Assembly: GCA_964491345.1 (NCBI GenBank)
Contig: CAZBFV010000004.1
Coordinates: 16,230 to 80,229 of the forward strand
Length of the DNA stretch: 64,000 bases
Direction: 5' to 3'
DNA from: Avigastranaerophilus sp964491345
GTDB lineage: Bacteria > Cyanobacteriota > Vampirovibrionia > Gastranaerophilales > Gastranaerophilaceae
Shown: in pieces, positions 51,287-60,711 of the stretch
Layout of the letters: each line of letters opens with the position of its first letter
Numbering within the stretch: position 1 is the first letter of the stretch
Translations under genes and position numbers: made by a program
Notes under the pieces: generated by a model
Databases searched by the model: none
Seen by the model: the letters and a program-made list of their open reading frames with translations, nothing else
Told to the model about the DNA's origin: nothing

Positions 51287-52269
51287 TATGCAACTCCGGC
51301 TTTTAATAAATCATGAATATGGATAATTCCTATAGGATTCTTATTCTTATCACAAACCGCAAGCGAAGTAATTGAATACTTTTCCATATAGCCGAGTGCT
51401 TTTGCCGCCATATCTTCGGCATCTATAATCTTGGGATTTCCGGTCATTACCGTTTTATTCTTTAAAACGGAAATATCCGGATATATTAATAAAATACGTC
51501 TTATGTCGCCGTCCGTGATTAATCCGGTTAATTGGTTTCGGGAATTAACAATTAACGCACAGCCTAACTTTTTCTTTGAAATTAAATCAACCGTTTCCAG
51601 AAATGTATCGTCTTCATGCGCAATAGGCAGAATATTTTTGTCTTTTAACATTAAATCTTTGACAAGGTACAGCACGCCTTTTCCTAATGTGCCGGACGGA
51701 TGATACAAAAGAAAATCGTCAAGGGAAAATCCTCTCTTTTTTAATAAGCATACCGCTATGGCGTCGCCCATTGCCAAAGTAGCCGTAGTACTCGCCGTAG
51801 GAGCCTTCCCGAGCGGACATGCTTCTTTTTCAACCGATATATCAAAATAAATATCGGCGCATCTGCCTAATGTAGAATTTTTATTACCGGCTAAAACAAT
51901 AAGGGGAACGCCAAATCGTTTAATCAGCGGTAATAAATTCAGCAGTTCCGTTGTTTCTCCGCTGTTGGATATTGCTATAACAACGTCATCTCTTGTAATA
52001 ATTCCGGAGTCGCCATGAGTACTTTCTGCAGGGTGGAGAAAATATGACGGTGTCCCTGTAGAAGACAGAGTTGCTGCTATTTTGCGTCCGATTAATCCGG
52101 ATTTTCCCATACCTGTAACAATAACCCGCCCTTTTGATGAAATAATCACGGAAATTGCTTCTTCCAAATTACTGCTGATTCTGTCCTGCAATTTTAAAAT
52201 GGAGTCCGCTTCTGTTTTCAAAACATCTTTTGCCAGTTTCTGCATTTCAGTTTCCTGCATAAGTTCCAC
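51286..52269 (-). CDS. kdsD: D-arabinose-5-phosphate isomerase
   Basis: Makes arabinose 5-phosphate from ribulose 5-phosphate, first step to Kdo. The 327-aa protein has a SIS domain at about 40-180 (VIVTGMGKSGLIGRKIAATL; SSTGTPSYFLHPAESTHGDS; VIAISNSGETTELLNLLP; ASTTATLAMGDAIAVCL) and two CBS domains at about 210-325. Both parts are intact. With kdsC it supports a diderm LPS-making cell. Its start is about 90 bp from the divergent membrane-protein gene. Confidence 0.96.
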   Translation of the reverse strand: MELMQETEMQKLAKDVLKTEADSILKLQDRISSNLEEAISVIISSKGRVIVTGMGKSGLIGRKIAATLSSTGTPSYFLHPAESTHGDSGIITRDDVVIAISNSGETTELLNLLPLIKRFGVPLIVLAGNKNSTLGRCADIYFDISVEKEACPLGKAPTASTTATLAMGDAIAVCLLKKRGFSLDDFLLYHPSGTLGKGVLYLVKDLMLKDKNILPIAHEDDTFLETVDLISKKKLGCALIVNSRNQLTGLITDGDIRRILLIYPDISVLKNKTVMTGNPKIIDAEDMAAKALGYMEKYSITSLAVCDKNKNPIGIIHIHDLLKAGVA

Positions 52270-52359
52270 AATATTACCTCTTTAAAAATATTAAAAAACT
52301 TTTATAAATTCCTTATCAGAATTATACAATAATAATAATTTTAGTGTAAAATATTTATT

Positions 52360-54156
52360 ATGAAAAAAAATCCGCAGAAAATCTGTCTTCTCAAAACTGA
52401 TATTATATGCACTTTTTTTATTGTTACGGCATACATTTTAATATTTATCTTATCCGGCGGAGATAAGGCGTTATACAACGGATTAGGCATATATGCTTCA
52501 ATCTTTATCGGATTTTTATACTATTTTTATATTTTGTCCATGTCCGGAACCCGCCTTAATAATTTAAAAAATGAAGCAAAATTGATTAATTATCCTTTAT
52601 ACATTGCAATATTCTTTATATTTTTAGCCCTGCTTTTTCTGTCAAGTTTTATTGCATTATCTGTTGTAAATAAAGATGCCTTAAATATTACTTTTATATC
52701 TGCTTTCTTTATTAACCTGATTTTTTCCGTATTTCCCGCAATCCTGCTTATCCTGTTTATGTATTTTATAATGCCTGCATTCATTATTCCCGGTATAAAA
52801 ATTAAGAATACCGGAAGCAGAAATAAATTAAATATTTCTAAAATACTCTTCCTGCTGTTTTTAATAACCGGTGTCATTAATGCTTTTTTATTTTCATATA
52901 AAAAGATGAGAATTGATACGCTGGAAAAATACGAAGTTTCAAAAATCATGATGCATTTTTCCGCTAAATATTTAAAATTCAGCCGGTCTATCTCTCCATA
53001 TTCCAAAAAAAAGATGGAAAGCGGTAAAATTCAAATACCTTTTTTATATACAAAAGAAGCTGTTCCTTTTGATACTTATGAGGATGCCCGAAGATTTTGC
53101 AGTGCGCTTAATGCAAGAACAGCCGATTATAAAGAAACTTATTATATTTTGTTTAACAAGTTTGATACGTTCGGCAATAAATATTATTGGACAAGCAATA
53201 ATGACCAAGAACATAACATAGTGATTCATTTTAATAATATGTCATACACGGCAGAAAGACTGCCTGAAAATGTAAAGCCTATGGTGTATTGTGTTTCTGA
53301 TATTGAAAATAAATTCGGAAAAACAAAAACTAAATATTTTTACAGAAATGTAAAGCAGGAAAGAATTGAAAAAATAAAATCAATGGTTGAAAAGCCTTTT
53401 AATATAAGTAACTTTAACAATATTATAGGCGCTGAAACTCAAAATAATACAGAAACAGATAACCTGTTTGCATCCGAAAAAAAATACGTGAATTTCAGCA
53501 TAAAAGAAGTTCCTCCTGATGTATTTGAACGGCTGGCTGATGCAGGCTATAATTACAATCCGTCCGTATCGGTAAAACAGGAGTTTGAAACAAATGATAA
53601 CGATATGCAGAATCGTTTGGGCAGAAACGCAGACGGAAAGGAAGTAAGGCTCTGCTATTATCCTTTCGTAGACTATGACGGATTTAATATGTATAATGAA
53701 GCACAAATTTATAAACAAAGTTTTTGTTCGCCGTCATTTGAACTGCTGAACCGCAGCCCCGCATTAAAAACCCGCAGCGAAAAAGATGCCTACTGCTATT
53801 CAAGAGGCGGAAGACTGCCTAATATTCCGGAACTGTACGGAATCATAAAAACTTACGGAACGGTCAGCCCCGGAATAAAATATTGGACAAATAACAAGCT
53901 GGCTGATACATCTTCCGATACAATGCTTAATATACTTGTGTATAATGAAGATTCCAGATTTGTTAAATTAAAACCCGTTGCAAGCGGGGAAAACGAATCT
54001 GCATATACATACTGCATAAAAAATTCCCAAAATCCATCAAAGGTAATAGCAAATTATATGTCCAGATTTCAAAATATTGACGGAAAAACACTTGCTAAAC
54101 AGCAGTGTCCGGACTGCATATATTACGAAATGCCTGATGTTGTATTAAAAAAATAA
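52360..54156 (+). CDS. membrane protein with two DUF1566/C-type-lectin-like modules
   Basis: A 598-aa protein with four membrane helices in residues 10-190 and a large soluble region. Two similar segments occur there: 240-315 (DTYEDARRFCSALNA, YYWTSN, PMVYCVS) and 465-560 (SEKDAYCYSRGGRLPNIPE, KYWTNN, YTYCIKN). Both have the 'A..FC....GRLP...E / YWT / YCV' plan of DUF1566-like modules, related in fold to formylglycine-enzyme and C-type-lectin domains, which bind ligands outside the cell. The first copy lacks the GRLP turn and looks degenerate. It stands alone, with a strong terminator. Confidence 0.7.
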   Translation: MKKNPQKICLLKTDIICTFFIVTAYILIFILSGGDKALYNGLGIYASIFIGFLYYFYILSMSGTRLNNLKNEAKLINYPLYIAIFFIFLALLFLSSFIALSVVNKDALNITFISAFFINLIFSVFPAILLILFMYFIMPAFIIPGIKIKNTGSRNKLNISKILFLLFLITGVINAFLFSYKKMRIDTLEKYEVSKIMMHFSAKYLKFSRSISPYSKKKMESGKIQIPFLYTKEAVPFDTYEDARRFCSALNARTADYKETYYILFNKFDTFGNKYYWTSNNDQEHNIVIHFNNMSYTAERLPENVKPMVYCVSDIENKFGKTKTKYFYRNVKQERIEKIKSMVEKPFNISNFNNIIGAETQNNTETDNLFASEKKYVNFSIKEVPPDVFERLADAGYNYNPSVSVKQEFETNDNDMQNRLGRNADGKEVRLCYYPFVDYDGFNMYNEAQIYKQSFCSPSFELLNRSPALKTRSEKDAYCYSRGGRLPNIPELYGIIKTYGTVSPGIKYWTNNKLADTSSDTMLNILVYNEDSRFVKLKPVASGENESAYTYCIKNSQNPSKVIANYMSRFQNIDGKTLAKQQCPDCIYYEMPDVVLKK

Positions 54157-54178
54157 CGGAAAAATAAATTTTTCCGTT
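54155..54178 (+). terminator. terminator after the DUF1566-like gene
   Basis: AACGGAAAAA (54155-54164) pairs perfectly with TTTTTCCGTT (54169-54178) around a 4-base loop; AAAATTTTT follows. It overlaps the stop codon of the upstream gene. A TATAAT at 54192-54197 just after it may be the -10 box of the SNF2 gene. Confidence 0.75.
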
Positions 54179-54253
54179 AAAATTTTTCATGTATAATATA
54201 AAAAGGGCGGAAAGTTTTTAATCGCATACAAAAATTTAAACATTGAGGGGAAT

Positions 54254-57253
54254 ATGACAGCTGAAACAGTTAAAAATAACAGATTTTCATTCTCTTTTAA
54301 GAAAAACAATATAGACGAAATGTTTTACAACTTAACCGAAAATCCCGCCGGATGCGAAAAAAAAGACTTCCGTCTTATGATCAGCACTATTTATCAGCTG
54401 GTTGAGGATGAATTTGCCTCTACTTTTCAAAATTTCAGCAATGTAATAAAAAATACGGATTTTTATATTATAAAAGAGCAGAAAGAGCTTGAAGTTTTTG
54501 TTACTCCGACAAATAAATTTGATTTTTATTTAAAATCAAAAGGCTCAATGTATAGATTTTCGCCGGCTTCCTGCACTGTTGAAACAGACGGGGATAAAAA
54601 AATTTTAACAGGCTATAAGATACCGCTTGATTTAATTTGGGAGTATTTTTCAGGACTTGACCGCATTGCAGATAATGAAAATGTTACGGAAACATTTAAA
54701 ATATTTAATATTATTACACAGTTCGTAAAAAAAACGGTTGAAAAAATGTATTTTCTGCCAAAGGTAAATACGGCCGATAAATTATTCAGCATCAGCTATG
54801 AAATGTTTGCAATAAATGATTATTTAAATGAAACACTGCAGGAAATATATTCTCTCGATTTTTCAAAAGTATCAGGCATTAAAAATATAGCAGATGTACT
54901 AATTGAAAATTATATTAACTATGTAATTTTTAAATTTTTAAAATTTAAGTCATACAAATTCAAAGATATAGTATCTTCCGTTTATTTTATAAAAAAAACA
55001 AATAATAAAAGATATATACGCTCGTTAGACTTAGCAGAAGCCATAAGCGAGTGGCTTGACGAAATCTATATCGGCAAATATCCCGTAAGCCCCCGGCTTG
55101 ACATTGAGAAAATACAAGATGATAAATTTAAACTCACGATTTCGGTTAAATCAAATGATAAAAAATTAAATGAAAAAGAGCCTCCGAAACAATTGCCCGA
55201 TATATATAAAGAAGGGGAATACTGGGGGCTTAAGAATACCTATATCGTAAATATTGTTGAAAAACAGCTTAATTACACAATAAGATACTATAAAGAACTT
55301 GAACGGCTTTTTGAAGATGACGAAAAGCTGTATATGTATTTGTCATTGAATGATGTATATAAGCTAATGATACATACAGCATATTATCTTAATAAAGCCG
55401 GAATTAATATTAATTTCCCGCCGAATTTCGGCAATATAGTTGTACCGAGAGCTTCAATTAACGCCAAAATCAAGACCTCGAGAGAACAGGATGTTGCGGA
55501 TATATTAAACGGCAGAAACGGAAATATAAGTCTTGCCGGAATATTTGATTTTTCTTTTAAAGTAGCCGTCGGCGATGAAAAAATTTCAGTGGAGGAATTT
55601 GAAAAATTAATAAAAGATGCCGACGGAATCATAGAATTTAAGGATAAATATATATTAATAGACAAAGCAGAAGCCCGTGCAATTATAGATAAATTAAAAT
55701 CACCCAAAATTGATAAAATTACAAGAATGCAGATGCTTCATGCCGCCTATTCCGGGCATTTAAACGAATATGAATTTGATTACGATGAAGCATTTGCCAA
55801 TGTAGTTAAAGATTTGGGCAAACCTGCCGAAATCACTGCTCCGGTAGGTTTAAACGGCGAATTAAGACCATATCAGCTGAACGGTTTAAGATGGCTGTAT
55901 GCAAATACTACAAAAGGATTCGGCTCTTGTATAGCGGATGATATGGGTTTAGGCAAAACAATTCAGGTTATAAGCTTAATTTTAAAATTAAAAGAAGAAG
56001 GAATGCTGAAGTCGCCCGTGCTTGTGATATGTCCTACAACGCTTATGGGAAACTGGATAAAAGAACTTAATATGTTTGCCCCCTGTTTAAAAGCAAGCGC
56101 ATATCATGGACCTGACAGAAAACTTGATTTAAAGGCGGATATATTAATTACAACTTTTGCAATTTTAAGAATTGATATAGAGGAAGTCAAAAAGACCGCA
56201 TGGGGTATGGTCATAGTAGATGAAGCACAAAACATAAAAAACCCCGATACTTCACAGACAACAGCAGTTAAAACATTAAAATCGGATATAAAAATAGCTA
56301 TGACCGGCACTCCTGTAGAAAATAAACTGACTGAACTATGGAGTATATTTGATTTTATAAACAAAGGTTATTTAGGTTCGATAAGAGATTTTCAAAAATG
56401 CTATGCTATACCGATTGAAAGATTTAAGCAGTATGAACAGGCGGATAAACTAAAACTTTCAATATCTCCGTTTGTATTAAGACGATTAAAAACAGATAAA
56501 ACGATTATTGATGATCTGCCCGAAAAAATGGTGCTTGATGAGTACTGCTATTTAACAAAGATACAGGCGGCATTATATGAAAAAACATTAAACGGTTTGA
56601 TGAATGATATTTCGTCGCAGACAGGCATAAACAGGCGGGGCATAATATTTAAATTAATTACGGCTCTGAAACAAATATGCAATCATCCGTTCCAATATTT
56701 AAAATGCGGCGAAATGACAAAAGATGTTTCCGGCAAAACGGAAAAATTCATTTCTTTATTATCTCAAATACTTGATAATGATGAAAAAGTCATTGCATTT
56801 ACGCAGTATAAAGAGATGGGAAATATTCTTTCAACGGTTATACAAAATGAACTTAATGTTACTCCTTTGTTCTTTCATGGCTCGCTGAACACTATGCAGA
56901 GGCAGAAAATGCTGCAGGAATTTGAAACAAACCCCAAACAGAAAATAATGTTATTATCGTTAAAAGCCGGAGGCACGGGGTTGAATTTAACATCGGCAAC
57001 GAATGTAATACATTATGACTTATGGTGGAATCCTGCAGTAGAAGAACAGGCAACCGACAGAAGCTACCGCATCGGACAGAATAAGAATGTTATGGTTCAT
57101 CGTTTGGTAACAATCGGTACTTTTGAAGAAAAAATAGATGAAATGATAAAACAGAAAAAGGAACTTGTCAATTTAGCTGTCTTTGAAGGCGAAAAAGTTA
57201 TTACGGAACTTTCAGATGAAGAAATATATAACATTTTCAGCTTAGGCAATTAA
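54254..57253 (+). CDS. SNF2-family helicase-like ATPase
   Basis: A 999-aa protein. Residues 1-530 include poorly conserved helical parts and a wing-like segment typical of bacterial SNF2 proteins. The ATPase core starts with LRPYQLNGLRWLYANTT; Walker A is DDMGLGKTIQ near 563, the DEAQ box VIVDEAQNIKNP near 655, motif III AMTGTPVENKLTELWS, then the C-terminal lobe with FFHGSLNTMQRQKM, SLKAGGTGLNLTSA and QATDRSYRIGQ near 932. Such enzymes move along double-stranded DNA, often displacing RNA polymerase or other proteins. No restriction or defence gene is adjacent. An AGGGG site precedes the ATG. Confidence 0.93.
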   Translation: MTAETVKNNRFSFSFKKNNIDEMFYNLTENPAGCEKKDFRLMISTIYQLVEDEFASTFQNFSNVIKNTDFYIIKEQKELEVFVTPTNKFDFYLKSKGSMYRFSPASCTVETDGDKKILTGYKIPLDLIWEYFSGLDRIADNENVTETFKIFNIITQFVKKTVEKMYFLPKVNTADKLFSISYEMFAINDYLNETLQEIYSLDFSKVSGIKNIADVLIENYINYVIFKFLKFKSYKFKDIVSSVYFIKKTNNKRYIRSLDLAEAISEWLDEIYIGKYPVSPRLDIEKIQDDKFKLTISVKSNDKKLNEKEPPKQLPDIYKEGEYWGLKNTYIVNIVEKQLNYTIRYYKELERLFEDDEKLYMYLSLNDVYKLMIHTAYYLNKAGININFPPNFGNIVVPRASINAKIKTSREQDVADILNGRNGNISLAGIFDFSFKVAVGDEKISVEEFEKLIKDADGIIEFKDKYILIDKAEARAIIDKLKSPKIDKITRMQMLHAAYSGHLNEYEFDYDEAFANVVKDLGKPAEITAPVGLNGELRPYQLNGLRWLYANTTKGFGSCIADDMGLGKTIQVISLILKLKEEGMLKSPVLVICPTTLMGNWIKELNMFAPCLKASAYHGPDRKLDLKADILITTFAILRIDIEEVKKTAWGMVIVDEAQNIKNPDTSQTTAVKTLKSDIKIAMTGTPVENKLTELWSIFDFINKGYLGSIRDFQKCYAIPIERFKQYEQADKLKLSISPFVLRRLKTDKTIIDDLPEKMVLDEYCYLTKIQAALYEKTLNGLMNDISSQTGINRRGIIFKLITALKQICNHPFQYLKCGEMTKDVSGKTEKFISLLSQILDNDEKVIAFTQYKEMGNILSTVIQNELNVTPLFFHGSLNTMQRQKMLQEFETNPKQKIMLLSLKAGGTGLNLTSATNVIHYDLWWNPAVEEQATDRSYRIGQNKNVMVHRLVTIGTFEEKIDEMIKQKKELVNLAVFEGEKVITELSDEEIYNIFSLGN

Positions 57254-57395
57254 AATTCAAATATTTAAAATTCATAATATCTATATCTGAATTTTTTATT
57301 CCATTAGGAGAAGCCAATATTCTAAACTCTTTTAGTTTAGAAATTGAACCTGCCTTATTTATAGATGCCATTTTTACACCGTCAGGTCCGCTCAT
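57237..57395 (-). CDS. possible 52-aa small protein
   Basis: ATG at 57395 opens a 52-codon minus-strand frame that starts MSGPDGVKMASINKAGSISK, continues LKEFRILASPNGIKNSDIDI and ends FNCLS. It overlaps the last 17 bases of the SNF2 gene, tail to tail, and begins 52 bp after the XRE gene on the same strand. No clear ribosome site is visible, and composition alone cannot prove coding. It accounts for most of the gap between the SNF2 and XRE genes. Confidence 0.3.
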   Translation of the reverse strand: MSGPDGVKMASINKAGSISKLKEFRILASPNGIKNSDIDIMNFKYLNFNCLS

Positions 57396-57446
57396 TTTTA
57401 CGGAAATTGTTTATATATAAACTGCCGGATTATTCTGCCGGAAAAA

Positions 57447-57665
57447 CTAGTCAAAATTAAACAGGTCGCATTCTTTAATATCAAGAATCATGCATAATCT
57501 AAAAATAAGACCAAGACTTATTCCCCTTTTAGCCGTTTCAATTTTAGCCAAATGCTCTCTTGAAATAAAAAGCATTTCAGCCAGCTGATTCTGCGAAAGA
57601 TTCCTGTCCTTTCTTATTTTTGCTATATTTTTTCCGAGTGCAATACTTTTTTCTACTGTGTTCAT
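57447..57665 (-). CDS. small XRE-family DNA-binding regulator
   Basis: A 72-aa single helix-turn-helix protein: LGKNIAKIRKDRNLSQNQLA, then EMLFISREHLAKIETAKRG and SLGLIFRLCMILDIKECDLF. It is close to the minimal Cro/C1 fold, like the regulator at 4036 but not closely similar in sequence. It stands between the SNF2 gene and the S4 gene on the minus strand. Targets are unknown. Confidence 0.88.
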   Translation of the reverse strand: MNTVEKSIALGKNIAKIRKDRNLSQNQLAEMLFISREHLAKIETAKRGISLGLIFRLCMILDIKECDLFNFD

Positions 57666-57727
57666 AATAATTACATTATGTACCTAATTAAAATATTTGT
57701 ATGTAGTCTAATAGGTTACATTTAAGA

Positions 57728-57973
57728 TTAATTTAAAAGTATATAGGTAGCGGATGCTTCCTGAGCTGAAATATTGCCTGAAGGAATTTTTAAGACTTTA
57801 ACATTAACAGTCGAATCATTTTGAATTATAGAGATAATATCTCCTGCTTTAAGCTGTTTGGAAGGCTTTGCGGCAATGCCGTTTACTAATATTCTGCCCT
57901 GAGATGAAACTTTATTAGCGGCCGTCCGCCGTTTAATCAATCTTGAAACTTTAAGAAATTTATCTAACCGCAT
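57728..57973 (-). CDS. S4-domain RNA-binding protein (RqcP/HslR-like)
   Basis: An 81-aa protein that is one S4 domain: MRLDKFLKVSRLIKRRTAAN, KVSSQGRILVNGIAAKPSKQ and LKAGDIISI. Small S4 proteins of this type (RqcP/YabO, Hsp15) bind the large ribosomal subunit with nascent-chain peptidyl-tRNA and assist ribosome quality control. RqcH is not in the window. It is divergent from atpD. Confidence 0.9.
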   Translation of the reverse strand: MRLDKFLKVSRLIKRRTAANKVSSQGRILVNGIAAKPSKQLKAGDIISIIQNDSTVNVKVLKIPSGNISAQEASATYILLN

Positions 57974-58011
57974 GCCCCGATTATAACATTAATACTAAAG
58001 ATAATTAACTT

Positions 58012-58040
58012 TTTACAAAAAAGATATATAATTGTATAAT
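58012..58040 (+). promoter_or_regulatory. probable promoter of atpD-atpC
   Basis: TTTACA (58012-58017) and TATAAT (58035-58040) are separated by exactly 17 bp. The atpD ATG is 30 bp further on, preceded by AGGGG at 58057-58061. This supports atpD as the first gene of its transcript. Confidence 0.75.
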
Positions 58041-58070
58041 AATAAAAATAGCAAATAGGGGAATTCGGAT

Positions 58071-59477
58071 ATGACAATCGCAGTTGAACAGGAAGGATTA
58101 ATAATTCAGGTAATAGGACCTGTAATAGATGTTGAATTTAAATCTGGTGTTTTGCCGGAAATAAATGATTCGATAGAAATAATTGTTGATGAGTCTTCAA
58201 AAATTGTAGCGGAAGTTCAGCAGCATTTAGGAGAAAATAAAATTAGAAGTGTTGCAATGTCGTCAACCGACGGTATAAAAAGAGGAATGAGAGTAATAAA
58301 TACGGGTGAGCCGATAAAAATACCGGTCGGAAAAAATATTTTAGGCAGGATATTAAATGTTTTAGGCGAACCGGTTGATAATGAAGGACCGGTTAATGCG
58401 GATGATTATCTGCCAATTCACAGAAATTCTCCCGAATTGGTTGACCAAAATACCGATATAGAAATACTGGAAACAGGTATAAAAGCTATAGACTTGCTAC
58501 AGCCGTACCAAAAAGGCGGGAAAATAGGTTTATTCGGAGGCGCAGGCGTCGGAAAAACAGTATTAATTATGGAATTAATACATAATATAGCCTCCGAGCA
58601 TTCCGGTGTATCAGTATTTGGCGGTGTAGGAGAAAGAACAAGAGAAGGCAACGATTTGTGGAATGAAATGAAAGAATCGGGTGTTATAGATAAAGTTGCT
58701 TTAATATACGGTCAAATGAACGAGCCTCCGGGGGCGAGAATGAGAGTAGGGCTTTCTGCATTGACTGCGGCAGAGTATTTCAGGGATTTTTCAAAACAGG
58801 ATGTACTTTTGTTTATTGATAATATATTCAGATTTGTACAGGCAGGTTCGGAAGTATCTGCATTACTGGGCAGAATGCCGTCTGCTGTCGGTTATCAGCC
58901 CACTTTGGCAAATGAAATGGGGGAACTTCAAGAAAGAATTACATCTACAAAAGACGGTTCAATTACATCAATACAGGCAATATATGTACCGGCTGATGAC
59001 TTAACCGATCCGGCGCCTGCAACAACATTTTCCCATTTGGATGCTTCAACAGTATTATCAAGGCAGATAGCTTCATTGGGAATATATCCGGCTGTTGATC
59101 CTTTGGCTTCAAACAGCAAAGTGCTTGACCCTCTTATTATAGGCTTAGAACACTATAATACAGCAAGAAAGGTCCTTGAAATACTTCAAAAATATCAGGA
59201 ATTGCAGGATATTATTGCGATACTGGGCATGGATGAATTAAGCGAAGAAGATAAAGAAACCGTAAACAGAGCAAGAAAAATACAGAAATTTTTATCTCAG
59301 CCCTTTTCTGTCGCCGAGAAGTTTTCGGGTATTGACGGAAGATATGTAAAATTAGAAGATACAATTGCGGGATTTAAAGGCATTGTTGAAGGACAGTACG
59401 ATAATATTCCGGAACAGGCTTTTTATATGGCGGGAACAATAGACGATGTTCTTAAAAATGCGGAAAAAGTAAAATAG
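58071..59477 (+). CDS. atpD: F1 ATP synthase beta subunit
   Basis: Catalytic subunit of F1F0 ATP synthase. The 468-aa protein has GLIIQVIGPVIDVEF, Walker A GLFGGAGVGKTVLIMEL near 157, FGGVGERTREGNDLWNEM with the catalytic Glu, VLLFIDNIFRFVQAGSEVSA (Walker B), and the DELSEED-like loop seen as MDELSEEDKETV. It starts its own transcript and is followed 10 bp later by atpC. Alpha, gamma and F0 genes are not adjacent, which is the cyanobacterial arrangement (there the genes are called atpB and atpE). Confidence 0.99.
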   Translation: MTIAVEQEGLIIQVIGPVIDVEFKSGVLPEINDSIEIIVDESSKIVAEVQQHLGENKIRSVAMSSTDGIKRGMRVINTGEPIKIPVGKNILGRILNVLGEPVDNEGPVNADDYLPIHRNSPELVDQNTDIEILETGIKAIDLLQPYQKGGKIGLFGGAGVGKTVLIMELIHNIASEHSGVSVFGGVGERTREGNDLWNEMKESGVIDKVALIYGQMNEPPGARMRVGLSALTAAEYFRDFSKQDVLLFIDNIFRFVQAGSEVSALLGRMPSAVGYQPTLANEMGELQERITSTKDGSITSIQAIYVPADDLTDPAPATTFSHLDASTVLSRQIASLGIYPAVDPLASNSKVLDPLIIGLEHYNTARKVLEILQKYQELQDIIAILGMDELSEEDKETVNRARKIQKFLSQPFSVAEKFSGIDGRYVKLEDTIAGFKGIVEGQYDNIPEQAFYMAGTIDDVLKNAEKVK

Positions 59478-59487
59478 GTATAAGCAA

Positions 59488-59892
59488 ATGTCTGAAAAAA
59501 AGATACATCTTAAAGTAATCACACCTGAAAAAATTGTTTATGAAGATGATGTAGATGCGGTATATGCACATGGTCAGGCCGGAAGTTTCGGTATTCTGCC
59601 GGATCATATACCGTTTATGGCATCTCTTGCCGTCGATACCGCAAAAGCGGAAAAAGACGGAGAAATAATAAATTTTTCTGTTATCGGCGGTGCATTGCAG
59701 TTTAAAAATAACGAAGCAATAATATTAACGGAGGCTGCAGAATTAGGAAACGACATTGATGTTACACGTGCGCAGCTGGCAAAAGAAAGAGCAGAGGCAA
59801 TGATAGGCAGTGCAGCAACAAAGCGGGATATAAAAATTGCAAATGAGGCGCTTGCAAGAGCCATGACAAGATTAAAGGCAGCTTCAAAATAA
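59488..59892 (+). CDS. atpC: F1 ATP synthase epsilon subunit
   Basis: A 134-aa epsilon subunit. HLKVITPEKIVYEDDVDAVY and GQAGSFGILPDHIPFMASL form the N-terminal beta sandwich, and the C-terminal helices (VTRAQLAKERAEAMIGSA; KIANEALARAMTRLKAA) are the regulatory hairpin that can block rotation. It follows atpD by 10 bp. Length and motifs are normal. Confidence 0.97.
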   Translation: MSEKKIHLKVITPEKIVYEDDVDAVYAHGQAGSFGILPDHIPFMASLAVDTAKAEKDGEIINFSVIGGALQFKNNEAIILTEAAELGNDIDVTRAQLAKERAEAMIGSAATKRDIKIANEALARAMTRLKAASK

Positions 59893-59964
59893 TATTTATA
59901 AATCATTCATATATACGGTAACAAAGCATGAATATATACATATAATGCTGTTAGGGAAATTTGT

Positions 59965-60522
59965 ATGGATATATCAGGCGGATTAAATCAGCCCGTGGGT
60001 TTTTATCAGAAAAATACGGGAAATAATATAAATTATGCAATGAACGGGGATAACCTGCTGTATACGACCAATGCTTTTATGCAGGAAATGCAGGTTCAGA
60101 ATAATGTAAAAAGTCCTCAATTACAGGCAAAAAACAGGCGGAAGAATAAAAATAAAAGATTAAACACTGTAGATACCGATTATTTGCCTTATAACAGCGG
60201 ATTAACCCTTGATATTCCAAATATGGAAGACAGCGAGAATTTTTTTATCAAAAATAACGAAAGATTTATCTTTAATAATTTTAATAAAATATTAAAATAT
60301 GTAACAAGTTCAATTCCGCTGATAAATTATTTCTATTTAAGAAACAAAGAAAAGAGAATAAAAACGGCAGTAAGCAGATTAAGCAATATTAATCAAAATG
60401 TTGATGAAATAATAAATACAACTGCGCCGTACGGTGAAGAATCGGAATTATATAATGATTTAGCCGATAATCTGACCAAAGCCGCCAATATTATAGGCGA
60501 AACGAATAAAAAAGACCGGTAG
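59965..60522 (+). CDS. 185-aa protein of unknown function between atpC and ftsZ
   Basis: The first 60 residues are Asn/Gln rich and disordered (MDISGGLNQPVGFYQKNTGN), then KNRRKNKNKR gives a basic patch. Residues 85-185 are helical with FIFNNFNKILKYVTSSIPLI and a closing amphipathic part (DLADNLTKAANIIGET). There is no signal peptide or full membrane helix. AGGG precedes the ATG. It lies 72 bp after atpC and might be co-transcribed. I recognise no family; Asn-rich starts are common in lineage-specific proteins here. Confidence 0.65.
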   Translation: MDISGGLNQPVGFYQKNTGNNINYAMNGDNLLYTTNAFMQEMQVQNNVKSPQLQAKNRRKNKNKRLNTVDTDYLPYNSGLTLDIPNMEDSENFFIKNNERFIFNNFNKILKYVTSSIPLINYFYLRNKEKRIKTAVSRLSNINQNVDEIINTTAPYGEESELYNDLADNLTKAANIIGETNKKDR

Positions 60523-60646
60523 AACGGATTGTAAATAAATTCATAAACTTATATTAATATTTCATGTTTTTTTCTTTACTATTTAAAACATTTACAATAT
60601 TATGTTAAATGATAGCATTTATATATTGCAAATAAAAACTATCAGA

Positions 60647-60683
60647 TATAAAAAGTAATAGAAATAAAGAGGGTGGCATAAGT
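60647..60683 (+). repeat. 37-bp direct repeat, copy 1 (upstream of ftsZ)
   Basis: This copy begins TATAAAAAGTAATAGAAATA, continues AAGAGGGTGGCATAAGT, and matches copy 2 at 60712 in 36 of 37 positions. It contains a -10-like TATAAA and a Shine-Dalgarno-like GAGGGTGG. In place of the ftsZ GTG it has GTTG, where a TTG could start a 35-codon frame (60683-60790) overlapping the ftsZ start out of frame. Confidence 0.9.
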
Positions 60684-60711
60684 TGCCTCTGTTAATATAT
60701 TGCTTGAGTTG

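Noticed and set aside
54254..57253. Defence island marker from the SNF2 helicase
   Set aside because: No nuclease, methyltransferase or other defence gene adjoins it; stand-alone SNF2 proteins are common.
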